From Bromus sterilis (Eukaryota > Streptophyta > Magnoliopsida > Poales > Poaceae), in the NCBI GenBank assembly GCA_950022295.1, contig OX465596.1:211575501-211639500 (forward strand): DNA of 64,000 bases, given 5' to 3'. The notes under the pieces are model-generated. The model saw only the letters and a list, made by a program, of their open reading frames with translations. It did not search any database and was not told the DNA's origin. Both the position numbers and the translations under genes were made by a program. Shown here piece by piece: positions 20,455 through 32,912 of the stretch. Position 1 is the first letter of the stretch, and each line of letters begins with the position of its first letter.

Positions 20455-22117
20455 TTACTCACGTGGGGCCAATTTGTATGGGCGTCTAGAAATTGGGGCG
20501 GTTCCTGGCATAAGATCCACTATGAACTCTACACATCTGTCGGGTGGCATGCCCGGCAACTTTTCAGGAAAGACATCCAGGAAGTCACGAACCACCAGAA
20601 TATCTTCAAGGTCGGGAAGGGGAAGCACATTCAAAGAATGCATCTGGGTTCTCGATCTTGGTGAGGTGTAATCAATTGTATGGCCTGAAGGATGTGTAAG
20701 TTTAACTGACTTGGCTTTACAATCAAGAAAATCATTTTGTCTTGATAACCAATCCATACCAAGGATGACATCAATGTCTGAAGACTTGAGGGCTATGAGT
20801 GAAGAAGGGAATACTAAACCCTCAATTGCAATTTGATTACCATGGCTTACTGTATTAGTTTGCCACTTGGAAATAGGAAGTTTGAATAATCATTGGGGTG
20901 AACATTTCATCAAAGGATATCTCATGCCGAAGTGCATAACTCTTTGACTTGAATGAGTGAGATGCTCCTGGATCGAAAAGGACGGAAGTAGGAACATAAT
21001 GGACTCGAAGCGTACCAAGAATGACGTTAGAAGTACCATCAGTCTCCTCAGTTGAGATTTGGTTCACACGTCCAAGATTTGTGGAAGTAGATGGCTTTGC
21101 GGTGGAGACCTTCGAGGGTTTCTTGGCACAAACATTGGGGTTCCCTTTGGCATGGGGTGGAGCATTCTGATTAATGGGGCACTCACGAGAATAGTGACCT
21201 GGCTGGCCACATCTGAAACAAGCTCCGAAGATAGGTCGGGCAGCTGGGTTGCTAGGTGGAGCAGTGGGAAATGGAGCTGGTGGACGAGGCGCCACAAAGG
21301 ATGGCGTCGGTGGGTAGTTCTGGCGGAACATACTATTGGGGATCCAGATTCTGTGCTTCTGAGGGCCTGAACCGGATGAACCATCATCTCTAGCATGCTT
21401 GCGGGAGTCCTCGGGAGTGATCATATCCTCCGCCTTGATGGCCTTGTTGAAAAGGACCTAGAATTTGGCAAAGTCATGAAGATTGAGCTCGCGACGAAGT
21501 CCGGAATTGAGTCCCTTGCGGAACCTCTCTTGCTTCTTGGAGTCGATGGAGACCTCCTCGGGAGCATAGCGGGCAAGACGGTTGAACTCCCGACTAAACT
21601 CATCAACGGACCTTCTTCCTTGGGTGAGATTGTAGATCTCTTCTCTCTTGCGGTCCATAAGACCCTTTGGAATGTGGTGCTCACAGAATGCAGTGTAGTA
21701 CTCATCCCAAGTTGTGGGCGGTCCAGCGGGACGCATGTTCAGAAAGTTTTCCCACCAAGAGCTAGCTGCACCCTCGAGGTGGTAGGTGGCATAGTTGACT
21801 CTGTCACCATCTGAAACATGTCCAGAATGGAGCTTTCTCTCGATGTTGTGAAGCTAGTCATCGGCGTCGAGGGGCTCAGTGGAATAGCTGAAAACTGGGG
21901 GATGAAGCTGGATGAAGTCATTCAACGACACAAGCTCATTCCGTTGCTGGGAAGTGTTCCGAGCAATGACCCCCAACAACTCATGAGAGTCCGTTCGGTT
22001 TCTTTCAACCTCCATGAGAACTTGAGCCATCGTGGGTGATGGTGGAAGATTTCCTTCCTCCGGATCATTCCCACGAGCTTGGGCACGACCAAGGTGGCCA
22101 CGGGTTCCTTGAGACAT
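20455..22117 (-). pseudogene. gag-pro: Element A gag and protease
   Basis: The likely start is the ATG at 22117 (MSQGTRG), about 430 bp from the PBS. Gag reads SWWENFLNMRP, EFNRLARYAPEE and RFRKGLNSGLR, then a CCHC knuckle CFRCGQPGHYSREC near 21220, then protease with LFDPGASHSF near 20980. Stops at 21854-21856 (TAG, where the family has Trp) and 21458-21460 (TAG) break the frame, and a one-base insertion near 20880 shifts the remainder (20757-20455) into the RT frame. The end shows the conserved pre-RT segment WLSRQNDFLDCK and PISRRPYKLAP. Confidence 0.85.
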
Positions 22118-22557
22118 CCTGAAGGATAAGATCAATGTCAAAAGATGTTGAATGATTTTATAAATGCATCAGATTATGAAGATAACTGGAATGACTCGGA
22201 CAACATAACGGCTGTAATTGCAAGAGAATTGGAAATTCTCACAACATTGGAATATCAATTATACTAAGAAGTCCAAAACTCGAAGCACAAAGACTCTAGA
22301 CAACCGAACACAACTTTCCTAAGGCTACAAGGAAGCAATCAATGAGATGTTCTAGTAAAACATAGATGATCCTAGTCCTATCTTCCCGTAGAAAAGATGA
22401 GGGTGACTCAGAATTCAGAACGATGAGGGTAAGGAGAAAAAAGAAGCCTTACATTGTTCCATTATATACCCAGAGTAACTATATAACTAAAGAAGGCTAG
22501 ACTCAACTTCGACCAAGGATGATAATCCTACAGTCAGTCCTGCTTTGATACCAAGTC
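22118..22557 (-). other. 5' leader of element A with primer-binding site
   Basis: The minus strand next to the LTR reads TTGGTATCAAAGC (PBS, about 22543-22555), one base off the initiator Met tRNA consensus TGGTATCAGAGC. The remaining ~420 bp up to the gag ATG shows no feature beyond homology to the same leader in element E (61124-61579). Confidence 0.75.
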
Positions 22558-25500
22558 TGTCGGGACCCGGGGCTTGCGTATGAAAGTCCTGTCACCACAC
22601 AATCATATGGAGAGCCGAGAGCCGTACCCACTTGTCTAAGCAGACAAGGCCAAGCAAAGAACGCTCTCGGAAAGCATCAAACGTGAGGGGCATCCCATCC
22701 AGGACAGATGTTCAACTAAGATAGGTCCTCATCTTCCGCACACAACTCTAAATGATATGGGCGGTGAACTCCCATACTCATAGACAAGTCGCCTCAACCA
22801 TACTATTGATTGTATTCTAACACTTGCATAAACATACTCCAGCCCGACCACTTAGTCGGGGTCTCAGGCGGGCTCGATCATACAACAAAGTGTGCCACGT
22901 GACAGAGTCACGATCAATCGCATCGCAATGCCCCAAGCTGCGCACATCTAAGGGCCACTTGGTGTATAAAAGACCGCCAGCAAGATCACAACCAAACTCT
23001 CGAAAACCCATACTAAGACATGCACGTTATAATCATACACTCAGCATACATGTCTAGTATGAACAGCAGGTATCATCACAATTCTCTACAAAGTATACAA
23101 CTTTATTTAACTCTCACAGAGTGCATAAAGATATCACAAGACAGTACATCAGTACAATGGAAGCGAAGTATGTCTGGATATAGGCAAGTTTAAAAAATGT
23201 CTTAAGAAGCCTTATTTAAACAAAAGCCCTCCACGGGGGAACCAGTCCTCTGACTGGGACTACACTAGCTTGATCTTAGTCGTCGAGCTCCAGGAAGAAG
23301 CCACCATCGGGGTCAGTGGTTTCATCTAAAACATAGAATAAGAAAACGTGAGTATGAAGTCGTACTCAGGAAGACTTACGTAGGAACTATACTACTCATG
23401 CTCAAGTATCAAGGGAAATGGAGGTGGGGTTTCAATGCAGAAGTGCCAGCTTCGACTTGGCTAGTCCTGTACTACGAATACCAGAATAAGGTAAAAATCG
23501 TACATGAGTCCACTATCCAAGTCTCCCAAACAATACACCACTGTGGAGCCTTCCTCGAATTCCCACGAGAAAGCAGGCCATAGCACTCACACTTATCTTG
23601 GCAAGTTTTATAAGTATCCATTGAAGTTGTCTAATAATCAAGCATAGATAACCAAGTAGTTCATAACCGCGAATGTGGCTATTCAAATAGTTTTGTTAAC
23701 CCTGCAGGGGTGTACTGCTACACACATGAAACTATCAGTTACCGCCAAGATCTCGTCACCCTTCAAGCGGGTATCGTCAAGGATAATTTCCACAACTTTT
23801 ACCTCACAGCCAACTCTAAGTCCAATGGATATGCCTATCTGGGCTGGATTCCACATCGTGAACCCGGCCGGTTTACCGATGTGGTCCCAGAAGATGTGTG
23901 CAGGGTCCCAAGCCGGTCTGAATAGTCGTTCTTCCACTTCGCAGACCGTTCTACAGACCTACCAGAAGTCCGAACTACTGTGAGTCATTGAACTGAGAAG
24001 GGGTGAGTTACTAGGTTGAGCGGGGGTCCATGTGCCAAACATGTGGTAGTACTCTTCGTCTTGGATCACCACACAAGAACTCGGGCTTAAGGCGGTGTTC
24101 AACGAGACAAACCCACTGTGTACTCCTACAAAGCCTCTCATCGTTCACCTTCTTTAGGGTAGATTCACCAACACATTTCCACCATCATCATCATGATCAC
24201 TACCATCCTGACTCACAAAAGAGTAACCTCATTGTAAACTCTTAGCATGAAATAAGCTTTAACAGTTGCAGGGGCCACATGATATCAATCAACTCCTATG
24301 CCAGCTAGGATTGTTATTTTCTTACTACTGTGACAAGATGATAGGTCATGCAAAGGAATGGGTTCCACTATGCGGTAGAAACGCATCATGGTAAACATCC
24401 TAAATAATGCATAAGCGAGACTGAGAGGGAAGTGAGATTTTATCGACATGATCAATGGGGGTTTGCTTGCCTTGTTGACGAGGTTCGAACACAGTGTCTT
24501 CAACGAAGGGGTGGCCTCCGGTTCTAGCTCCACTTCTATTCGACAAACATGGAAAATAAGGAATCAAAATAAAGTACAATGCAGATACACATGATCAATG
24601 TTGCAAGGTGATGTTCATGGTTGCATTGTGTTGGCAATTCCAAAGAATGCCATATGCACATTTGTCTCTGTTCACCCAATTTAAATTTGTCGAACATGAA
24701 AAAAAGTCCATATTCAGATTCTTTGCATTTTTCTGATAATTTTAGATATTTTATATTCCCAATTTGGAGTTAGTATGAATTAATTATGAATTTCCAAAGT
24801 TTATTGCATTTTCTGCCTTTTCTGGATTATTTTAAATGATTTAACAGTTTATTGCATCAGCATGACGCAAGGCTGACGTGGGGGGTTGCTAACAGCAGGG
24901 GCCCACCTGTAAGTGTCTAGGGGTTAATCCCCTCTCTATTTAAACTAAACTGAGGTTAGTTAGGGGGCATGGGCCAACTGTCAGTGGCCCAGGGGGTGAT
25001 TAAGCGCGGGGGGATTAAGCTCTAATGGAGGGGCTCATCGCCGGCAGCAATGTAGACGGCGGTGACTCGCCGGACTTGCGCTACAGGGCACGGGGAGGGA
25101 CAAGGAGGGCACTGGAGCGTGCCTCGCGCGCTCCCGCGTCGGGTGGAGCCAACAGGGGGTCTTGGGGATGCTCCAGAGCAAGGCGGCGTCAACTCCCGCG
25201 GCGGTCGTGGCTCAGGTTGGGTGAAACGGGGCTACGGAGGAAGGTGAGGAGCGTGCGATGGCGAGATCAACGAGGAGCTCACGCCGGTAACGTTGGAGAG
25301 GATGGGGAGGACGGAGAAGCAGCGGCGGAGGAGGAATTCGTCGCCGGAGTTCCTCGGCGGCCGAAACTTCTCGGTGAAGCTTGCGTTGCCTGCGTCCAGC
25401 TTGAGCTCGAATCAACGGCGGGGTTCAACGAAGGCTTCAACTGTGGCTTCTGTGCACATGGTAGCTCGCCGGGAGAGGCACGATGGCCACGCGAGTGGGG

Positions 25501-26211
25501 TGGCGCGGCGAGATTGAGCTCTCAGATACAGCGGGATCCAGCGGGAGAGAGCTTGGAGAGGGGCCAGAGGAGGGGGGAAGTGTTGCGGGGGTACGTGGGC
25601 GTCTCCTGGCGAAGAGAAGAGGACACGGGAGGGGCGCAACTGGCCAGGGCGTCGGCGGCATGCTCGCCACAGCGTAAGCAGCCTAGCTAGAGCGCGGAAG
25701 AAGACCAGCCTGCCCCTGGGCTGTGCTGCCTCGGTTAGTTGGGCCTCGGGTAAGTGGCCCTTGCCCCTTTCCTTTTCTTTTCTATTTTTCTTTCTGTTTT
25801 TATTTGTTCTGCCTTATATAAAATGCCTAGGCATTTTATAAAATTCCCCAAACTTTTATGTGGACTTGAAAAGCATATAGCTAGCTACTCACAAAGTTTG
25901 GGGATTTTTTCAATTCAAATAATTTGAATTTCAATTCAAATAGGGGTTTTGAGTTAATTCCAAGCTCTTGTTTGAATATTTTTAAAATCTATGAGCATTA
26001 GTTTGAATCCAAATCTCTTTATATGTGATCACACTCAATTATGAGACTTTGAAAAAATGCAAAAGGAGTTTTTGGAGCAATTTTTAAAATGGCCATTTGA
26101 ATTAAATTCATCTGGGGGGTTTCTTCTCCCATTTCAATTTCTTTTTAAGTTTTTAACATGATGCTAAGTTACTTACTAACCCTAGCACATACCTAACAGA
26201 GGGTTCTGACA
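22558..26211 (-). mobile_element. 5' LTR of element A (LTR-A, 3654 bp, complete)
   Basis: It starts TGTCGGGACCCGGGGC at 22558 and ends GGGTTCTGACA at 26211, so both TG..CA ends are intact. It is the reference LTR-A copy of this window. It holds the antisense TATA (22963), the palindromic module (23659-23714), a GC-rich block (25020-25680) and AT-rich flanks. The GC-rich block can be read as a 221-codon frame on the plus strand, but the other copies do not keep that frame. Confidence 0.9.
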
Positions 26212-28320
26212 TGTATGTACCTATAGAAGCAACAACTAAACCATTAAAATATATTATGTACTTGTGGAATGAGGCAATGAAGGCCATGGGATGAAACTAA
26301 GCTCGATGCTGAACAATGGCATCTCCCATTGTTTTTCCTTCATAAGTACAGATTGGGTTACAAATGATCAGACTATGAAAGATAACTTGATTGTTAAGTT
26401 TTAAGATGTTGGTAAAGGAAGGGGTAAAATGAACCATTGTTTTGGTGGATAAACACATAATGAGGTAAATGAAAATTAATCACAGTATAGATTGTTCGGA
26501 TGTGAGCATTGAACATGATGTTAAAACAACGAAATGAAAATAGAAAAGCATGTTAACCGTAACATGATTGACAACAACCAATTACGGTGATTACAACTGG
26601 TATTGGTGAAGTTTAACTGAGTATTTATTAATAATTAAATATCACATTGTGCTCAAGAAGGAAACACAACATAGTTCATGGCAGATCATGGCAGTAAAAA
26701 GATAGTTTGATTGTGTAGATTAATATCCAAGGGGAAGTAACATAAAGACAAGTAGGGAATCATGTTAACTAGATGGGGATTGGCAAGAAACAAATATAGA
26801 CATTAAAAATGGTATTGGTGGAATCAAAGTGACTAGTCCATACCTAAATATCAATATGCATAACAGAGGCCAACAAATCAAAGTTTAACATATCATGGCA
26901 TCGGTTTCAATGAATAAGTAGATCATATTAGCACCATTTAGAAACTTGGAATGAGTTACAAAGAGGTATGTATATGATTTTCAACCCCAAAAATGCTTTC
27001 CCAAGAACCAAGTTATTTATCTGTGCATAATGGTACCCACATCTAGTACGAACCTTGTATAACACACCTGACAGATACTTTATGTGGATTCACTTGATCG
27101 TTCTAGATATATGGTGGAGGCTAACTAATCCTGTAATGTGGCACCGTTTGCCATGGTGCCAGTGAGCAGTCAAAAGAGCATTAAACGTTCTCACAAGAGA
27201 AGAATACTGTTATGCATGGACCAGACATGATATTGGGTAAACCATTTTGGGTAAGAGAGATAGATGCAAATGATAGTAAGAAACAAGTCACTGTTCGCCG
27301 TCCATGTTGCTCTCTTTGCAAATCTTGACAGTAAGAAAGATAGTTTGATTTTGAAGATTAATATGATAGTAAAGAAACTGAAAGAAAAATGAAAATCGTG
27401 TTAACTAGACCATAAGTGATGACAACCAAATATAGTCATTCTAACTAGTATTTGTTATTAGTTGAATACTAGAAGAACATGCATTACATAGCCAAACACA
27501 GCATAATTGAACATTTCATTGCATCACCAGACAAACAAAAGGAGCATAGCAAACTAGTTGGTGCCTAAATATAGACATTGAATGGTATTGGTGGAATCAA
27601 ACTGACCAGTTGATACCTAAATATCAGTGTGCATAACACAGAAAAACACATCATAGTTTAACATATCATGGCATCAATATTAGTGAATATGTAGATCATA
27701 TTAGCACCATTTAGAAACTTGGAATGATTTGCAAAGAGATATGTTTATGATTTACATCCCTAGAAATGCTTACCCAAGAAGAAAGTTTTTTAGAAGATCA
27801 TGCATTACATAGCCAAACACAACATAGTTGAACATGTCAGTGCATCATCAAACCAACAGAGGGAGCATAGCAGACTAGTTGATACCTAAATATAGACATT
27901 AAATGGTATTGGTGTAATCAAACTAGCTAGTTGATACGTAAAGATCATTGTGCATAACACAGACAAACACATCATAGTGTAACATATCATGGCATCAATA
28001 TCAGTTAATAGGTAGATCATATTAGCAACAATTAGTAACTTGGAATGAGTTGCAAAGAGATATGTTTATGACTTTCATCCCCAGAAATGCTTTCCCAAGA
28101 ACCATGTTTTTTATCGGATCAAGCATTACATAGCCAAACAAAGCATAGTTGAACATGTCATTGCATCATCAAACCAACAACGGAGAATAAAAAACTAGTT
28201 GATACCTACATATGGACATTAAAATGGCATTGGTGCAAAGAGATATGTTTACGATTTTCATCCCCAAAAATTCTTACCCAAGAACCAACTTTCTTAGTTA
28301 TTTTGATAAAGATAGTAATT
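26212..28320. repeat. AT-rich sequence with an imperfect ~330 bp tandem repeat
   Basis: A ~165 bp core (TTTAACATATCATGGCATC..GTAGATCATATTAGCA..TTAGAAACTTGGAATGA..AAATGCTT.CCCAAGAA) occurs at about 26860-27015, 27610-27790 and 27950-28115; a 3' part occurs at 28234-28296. The last three starts are about 340 and 280 bp apart. Between cores lie related blocks (GATACCTAAATATAGACATTAAATGGTATTGG). No coding frame or transposon terminus was seen. This is the sequence into which element A inserted. Confidence 0.6.
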
Positions 28321-28324
28321 TAAA

Positions 28325-28892
28325 CAACTTCTTCCCCTTGGTAGAGGACACGTCGTGGGTGCCCTCCTCGTGGTTGTAGTTGTCGAATAGATCTGACTTG
28401 GCGGCTGGTGATGTCGAGCCACCGGTTCTGCAAGTGGCTTTCATAAAAAGCAAAATGGGCTCCTAGGGGTACATGCATCGCATGTCCTTCACTGAGCGCT
28501 CGATGAGATCATAGGGGGGCATCCAATATATCAAAGCTGGGAGACTTCATCTGTGTCATAGCCCTTCTCAAGACATCGCTGTTGACGAGCTCGATGTCAA
28601 GACCAGCACGCAGTAGATGAAGAAAGACACATGCATGCTTGTTTATACACTCCAACCTGGCAAAGTAGGAACCCAACTGAGCCACAACCGCGGTGAGGTG
28701 TTCATTCAGGGGTACAAGGAAGGAATGCACAAGGATCCGATGTGCCGAGCCAACTAGTGTGGCTGGGAGATGACTATCGGCGAACACATCTACCTCCTCG
28801 AGCTCACGGTGATATGTGGAAATGCTTAGGTGGCAACTCTTTGGGGTAGGGTGTGGGGATATGGATGAAATAGGGTGTTTCGCCGGATCCAT
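28325..28892 (-). pseudogene. Unrecognised protein-coding remnant
   Basis: The minus strand has a 127-codon frame (28892-28509) with even, protein-like composition, including a segment with helical pattern (HRILVHSFLVPLNEHLTAVV, then CVFLHLLRAGLDIELV). It stops at 28509, but one base of frame change continues it as YDLIERSVKDMRCMYP, a stop, then ILLFMKATCRTGGSTSPAA and a Lys-rich end near 28325 (STKGKKLFK). A frameshift and a stop mark it as decayed. A further minus-strand frame at 29118-28804 could hold an upstream exon. I know no family match. It is not part of any LTR element here. Confidence 0.4.
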
Positions 28893-30916
28893 GTACGCAG
28901 ATGGTACGAAGAAGGGATGCAGCTCGGTGGTTTACCTGATAAGAACGAGAGGAGCACGGCATCTCGGAGCAGATGGAGGCAGCGGCCGGGGAGGGAGGGC
29001 TATGAGTCGGTTGAGGGCTGGGGTGGGGGGAAGAAGGCTGAATTACACACATAAGGCACGGATACTGAAAAGTTTGCTTGGAAACTGAAAAATTGAGCGG
29101 GGGAAACATGCATTGCAAACAGTTCCTTTAGATAAATGTGTGCCATATAGGGGAAACTATCCATGGAACCCCTCATCCCCTAAATTTTGAGCCACCTCTC
29201 TTTAAGTTCCAAACACTCAGGGTAGGTGTGGTGATAGAGATAGCGCGCGGTAAGGTTGTTCCGGGCGTCTGTAATAGGGTGACTATCCCACATGGATTTT
29301 TGAGAATAATCGTGCGTTTGATATATGGCGCTAAGTCAGTTTCATGTATGTGCTCTCGGGTTAACTTGCAACACACAACGTGGAATTGGAGTGAACTTCC
29401 TGCACCTCGTTCATGTCTTTCGATCGGGAAACATTGAGTTTGGTGGTTTTAAAATTATAAAAAAATCAAAAAAATTGAGAATTGCTTGGAAATACACGAG
29501 ACTTTGCGTGGCACCGTGAGAACGTAAAACTATGATGTGGTAAAATTTTCAGATATTTTGAGAAAGGCTATCATGCAATCGCCTTGCAAACGGGGGCATC
29601 TCACATGAATGACCATGGTTTCGATATGTATAGAACGAATCGTCAAATGTTCGGGTTACAAGTAGATTGTATCGTTACTTCGTCGATTGTGGTTGATTTT
29701 TTTTCACAGCTGCCACGCGTCTATACGTGATATGTCTTCGAATTTGGATGCATTCCTTGTTATTTTGGTATTTTTACACTTTTTCGCACTTACAAGCCGG
29801 AAAAAAGAGTTAAATACAATATCCACCGGAACTGCAGCAGTATGACGTTGGTTCATTAGGGACCGTTCGATCCGTGCGCATTGGACGGTGCAGGGCATGC
29901 GATCCGTTGTGCTGCGTTCTGGCCAATCATAACGCAATGGAGAATTTCACAGGGTATAGGTTAAGAAAACGGTTTTAGTACACGAACCGTGTGCTTTACA
30001 GTGTCACTGAAATTTTGTCATCTAACGGACATAGTTGATACATGTAACTCATTAAGTGTAGATTAGATAGTTGATATGGATTTATTTACACTTGAGCTAT
30101 GATTTGTTTTGTCATTTTCATCTTCCATTTGATATATGGCGCTAAGTTAGTTTCATGTCCACTCGATATGAATTTATTTGTATTAGAACTATGAGTGCAA
30201 CGAAATTTGACCAAATGTGTGCTGAAATATCATGTATGTGCTCTCGGGTTAACTTGCAGCACACAACGTGGAATTGGAGTGAACTTGCTGCACCTCGGTC
30301 ACGTCTTTCGATTGGGAAACATTGAGTTCGGTGGTTTTTAAATTACAAAAAAATAAAAAATAAAATGAGTATCGCTCTGAAATACACGAGACTTTGCGTG
30401 GCGCCGTGAGAAGGTAAACCTATGATGTGGTAAAAATTCCAGACACTTTGAGAAAGGCTATCATGCGATCGCCTTGAAATGGGGCACCTCACATGAAGGA
30501 CCATGATTTCCATATGTATGGAACGAGTCCTGAAATGTTCGGGTTAGAAGTAGATTGTATCGTTACTTCATCGATTTTGGTTGATTTTTTTCCACAGCTG
30601 CCACGCGTCTATACGTGATATGTATTCAAATTTGGACACATTCCTTGTTATTTTTGTATTTTTAAACTTTTTTTGCAGTTACAATGCGGAAAAAAGAGCT
30701 AAATACAATATCCACCGGAACTGCAGTAGCATGATGTTGGTTCATTGGCGACTATTCGATCCCTGCGCATTGGACGGTGTAGGGCGTGCGATCCGTGGAG
30801 CTGCTTTCTGGCCAATCAGAACGCACGGACGAATTTCGTAGGGTATAGCTTAAGCAAACGGTTATAGTACATGATCCGTGTGCTTTACCGTGTGACGAGA
30901 ATTTTAGTTTGATTAA

Positions 30917-30936
30917 TTTCAATCTTCAGATTGAAA
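30917..30936. repeat. Perfect hairpin TTTCAATCT-TC-AGATTGAAA
   Basis: A 9 bp perfect stem with a TC loop, found identically at 36227-36246 in module II. It lies at the array/module boundary in both places, downstream of the module genes. It could be a transcript 3' structure or a boundary mark; no CTRR end follows, so it is not a Helitron terminus. Confidence 0.6.
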
Positions 30937-31151
30937 ACATAACTACATTTAAACTCCACGATCCCATGACTGGTTGATCACCATCAATAGCACAATTCAG
31001 AATCATACATGACCGGAAGGCAACTTCATTTGCCATCACAATATATATATATATCACCAATTATGCTCACAAGAAATAATTTAAAAATCGTTCACTATTA
31101 CACACACATTTAGATAATTATGAACTACATAATATAGGTACTACCATTACG

Positions 31152-31896
31152 TTATTCGTCGTGCATCCAGATAGCGCTGCAATGCTTGTACTCGATCGTC
31201 GGGCGTCAAAGTTTTACCATCGCAGTTCCTCTCTGCGTGCTCTCAGTAGGTGCCACTGGCTGAGGAGCTTGTCAGGTCAACGATCTCCATAAAAAGGCTG
31301 AATGCGGTGGCCAAGGCGCGCGCATGCGCTCCATGCCCGCGCGGCGGTTCTGCTTACTCGGATGACGACATTTCCTGGCCTGCCGCCATGGCCTCTGCAT
31401 CTGTACGCTCCTTCGGCTTGAACTCGTACAATAGCCTGCGACGGCGCCTTCGGGTGCACTCCTCCTTCTCCTCCCGAAGCCTCTTCAAGCCTCTCCCATT
31501 CATGTAGTACCAATTGCTGCCAATCCCTATTCACGGTGAGGGCCTCGATAAAAGCGACAGACTACGCCAACCTAAGTTGGAGCTCGCGCTCCTCCAGGTC
31601 TCGGAGGTCCGCGTCGAACCGCGAATCCTCGAGGGACTTGGCTATGGCCATCCTCATCATGCGATTGAACTTAGGGTCGTCGTCGTCGGGAGTGGCGAGT
31701 TGTGCGCCCAACACAATGTCAGCCAGCAGCGCGCTGGACACGTCCACTACTCCACCTCCATCCAGGCGCGGTCCATATGAAATGGGTGTGGTGGTGGGGG
31801 TGGCGAGCTATAGGTGATGAGGTGAAGGGTGTGATTGTAGTGGTGGCGAACTAAAGGATGAGCATGTGTTTGTGTGTTGCTGCTGCCACTTGCCAT
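31152..31896 (-). pseudogene. Module I gene remnant: acidic helical N-terminus, C-terminal VDLT-Ser motif
   Basis: The best start is the ATG at 31896 in a strong context (GCCATGGC). It reads MASGSSNTQTHAH, a His/Pro-rich stretch, then (after a frameshift near 31747) MDVSSALLADIVLGAQLATP, DDDDPKFNRMMRMAIAKSLED and DLRDLEERELQLRLA. After further breaks it ends MEIVDLTSSSASGTY (31290-31246) and DDRVQALQRYLDARR, with a stop at 31152. Module II preserves the same order, which supports real ancestry. MAIAKSLED resembles the start of a ubiquitin-interacting helix, and IVDLTSSS resembles a SUMO-interacting motif; both are short-motif guesses. I do not recognise the family. Confidence 0.45.
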
Positions 31897-32339
31897 GGCG
31901 AGCTTTATTTTTATATCTAGCACTCGAATTGGGGATCGATATTTGCCCTGGTGGGCACTTGCGCGGGAAGGATCGGCTAAAGCGTGCGGGAGGAAATAAC
32001 AAAAGTTTGAAATTCCTTGTGGAGTCCATACTTTGGCTGCAGCGACGAGCGTGCTGTGATGAGGAAGATAGTCTGCCGGCGAGAGAAGTGGAGGTGGCGA
32101 CGCGTGGCAAACGGTTATTCCCATCCACTCGTCGGTGTTAGTACGACGGAACTCATCACCGACGTCTATTCAATTAGATCCGTGTACGTTTACTTAATTT
32201 CATCTTAATCCTTCTCCCCGCATATAATGCGAGGTTTTCAAATATTACACCCAAAATAGATCACTAAACTTCCTTGTTAAGGCCATACGAAACTAAAAAG
32301 AGACTAAATTAATTCCCTAGCCGGAGTCGAAGTCGGGGA
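31897..32339. other. Upstream region of the module I gene
   Basis: Minus-strand 5' flank of the gene start. It has ATATAAAAATAAAG at 31904-31917, very close to the ATG, and no other clear promoter element. Nothing else is seen. Confidence 0.35.
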
Positions 32340-32912
32340 CTACGGCGAAGGCGCCCAGCCGCACTGATGGTAACCTTGATGGGTTGATGCGGCGTGCAGT
32401 CCTCCGGCTGGGGCGTGCACTCTAGATCGCGAAGCTGTCCGGAGCTGCGGATCGGGGTTGTGCGTTGACGCTCAGCGATGGGGCGCACGTCGTCGATGTA
32501 GTCGGAGTCGGAGCCGGATTCCATGTCCATGTCCAGCATGCGCGCAATGAGTCGACCTGCTTCGACGGCGGCACTGCGGCAAAGGCGTCCAGATGCACTC
32601 CTACACACGCAGGTGTTTGGAGTGGGGGAGTGGGAGAGCGCACCCCGCCAGCTCTATGATGCAGCGCTCCTCGACGGTATTGGTGCCGGAGTCGTTCTCC
32701 GTGTCCAGCATGCGCGCAATGACTGGCCTTGCATCGACGGCGGCACTGTGGGGAAGGTGCCCAGCTACACTCATCGTACCCTCGAGGGGCTGCTGCGGTG
32801 TGCACTCCTCCACGCGCAGATGTTTGGAGTGCGGGAGCGCGAGAACGCACCACGGCTGCTCTGTGATGCAGTGCTCCTCAACGGTGTCGGTGTCGGCGTA
32901 GTTCTCCATGTT
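32340..32912 (-). repeat. Coding-like tandem repeat, three units of ~170-205 bp
   Basis: On the minus strand the units translate to a repeated segment with IARMLD, an acidic stretch, a CI(I/T)E run, LPHSKHLRVEECTP and a Pro/Gln-rich tail. CATGCGCGCAATGA lies at 32537 and 32709, and (G)TGCA(G/C)TCCTCC at about 32394, 32592 and 32797. A fourth unit is in module II (37068-37250), giving a related peptide (LPHSNHLRVEECTPQ). Frames change between units, so it is decayed. Confidence 0.5.

Larger units (their letters stand above)
4648..26211 (-). mobile_element. Element A: Tekay/Del-type chromovirus (LTR-A family), interrupted
   Basis: This is a minus-strand Ty3/gypsy element with long LTRs: 5' LTR 22558-26211 (3654 bp) and 3' LTR 4648-8121, whose last ~0.2 kb is cut off by the Tat element. 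LTR ends read TGTCAGAACC...GGTCCCGACA in element orientation. The internal region runs 8122-22557 but is split at 9607/19151 by an LTR-B element; without that insertion it would be about 4.9 kb. Gag with CCHC knuckle, protease, RT, RNase H, integrase and a C-terminal chromodomain are all recognisable and all broken. The chromodomain and protein motifs place it in the chromovirus branch. Flanking bases on the right are TGTAT (26212-26216); the left flank is outside the window. Confidence 0.85.

Noticed and set aside
25025..25690. 221-codon plus-strand frame in the LTR-A GC-rich block
   Set aside because: The homologous blocks at 6950-7590, 43430-44170 and 56000-56700 do not keep the frame, and several frames are open at once, as expected from GC-rich sequence.
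29704..29937. Small minus-strand protein (WPERSTTD...) repeated in the 889 bp units
   Set aside because: Units are simply similar DNA; plus-strand frames are equally shared, and lengths and ends vary between units.
30917..30936. Helitron 3' end
   Set aside because: A hairpin is present but no CTRR follows within the usual distance and no 5' TC start or A/T insertion site was found.
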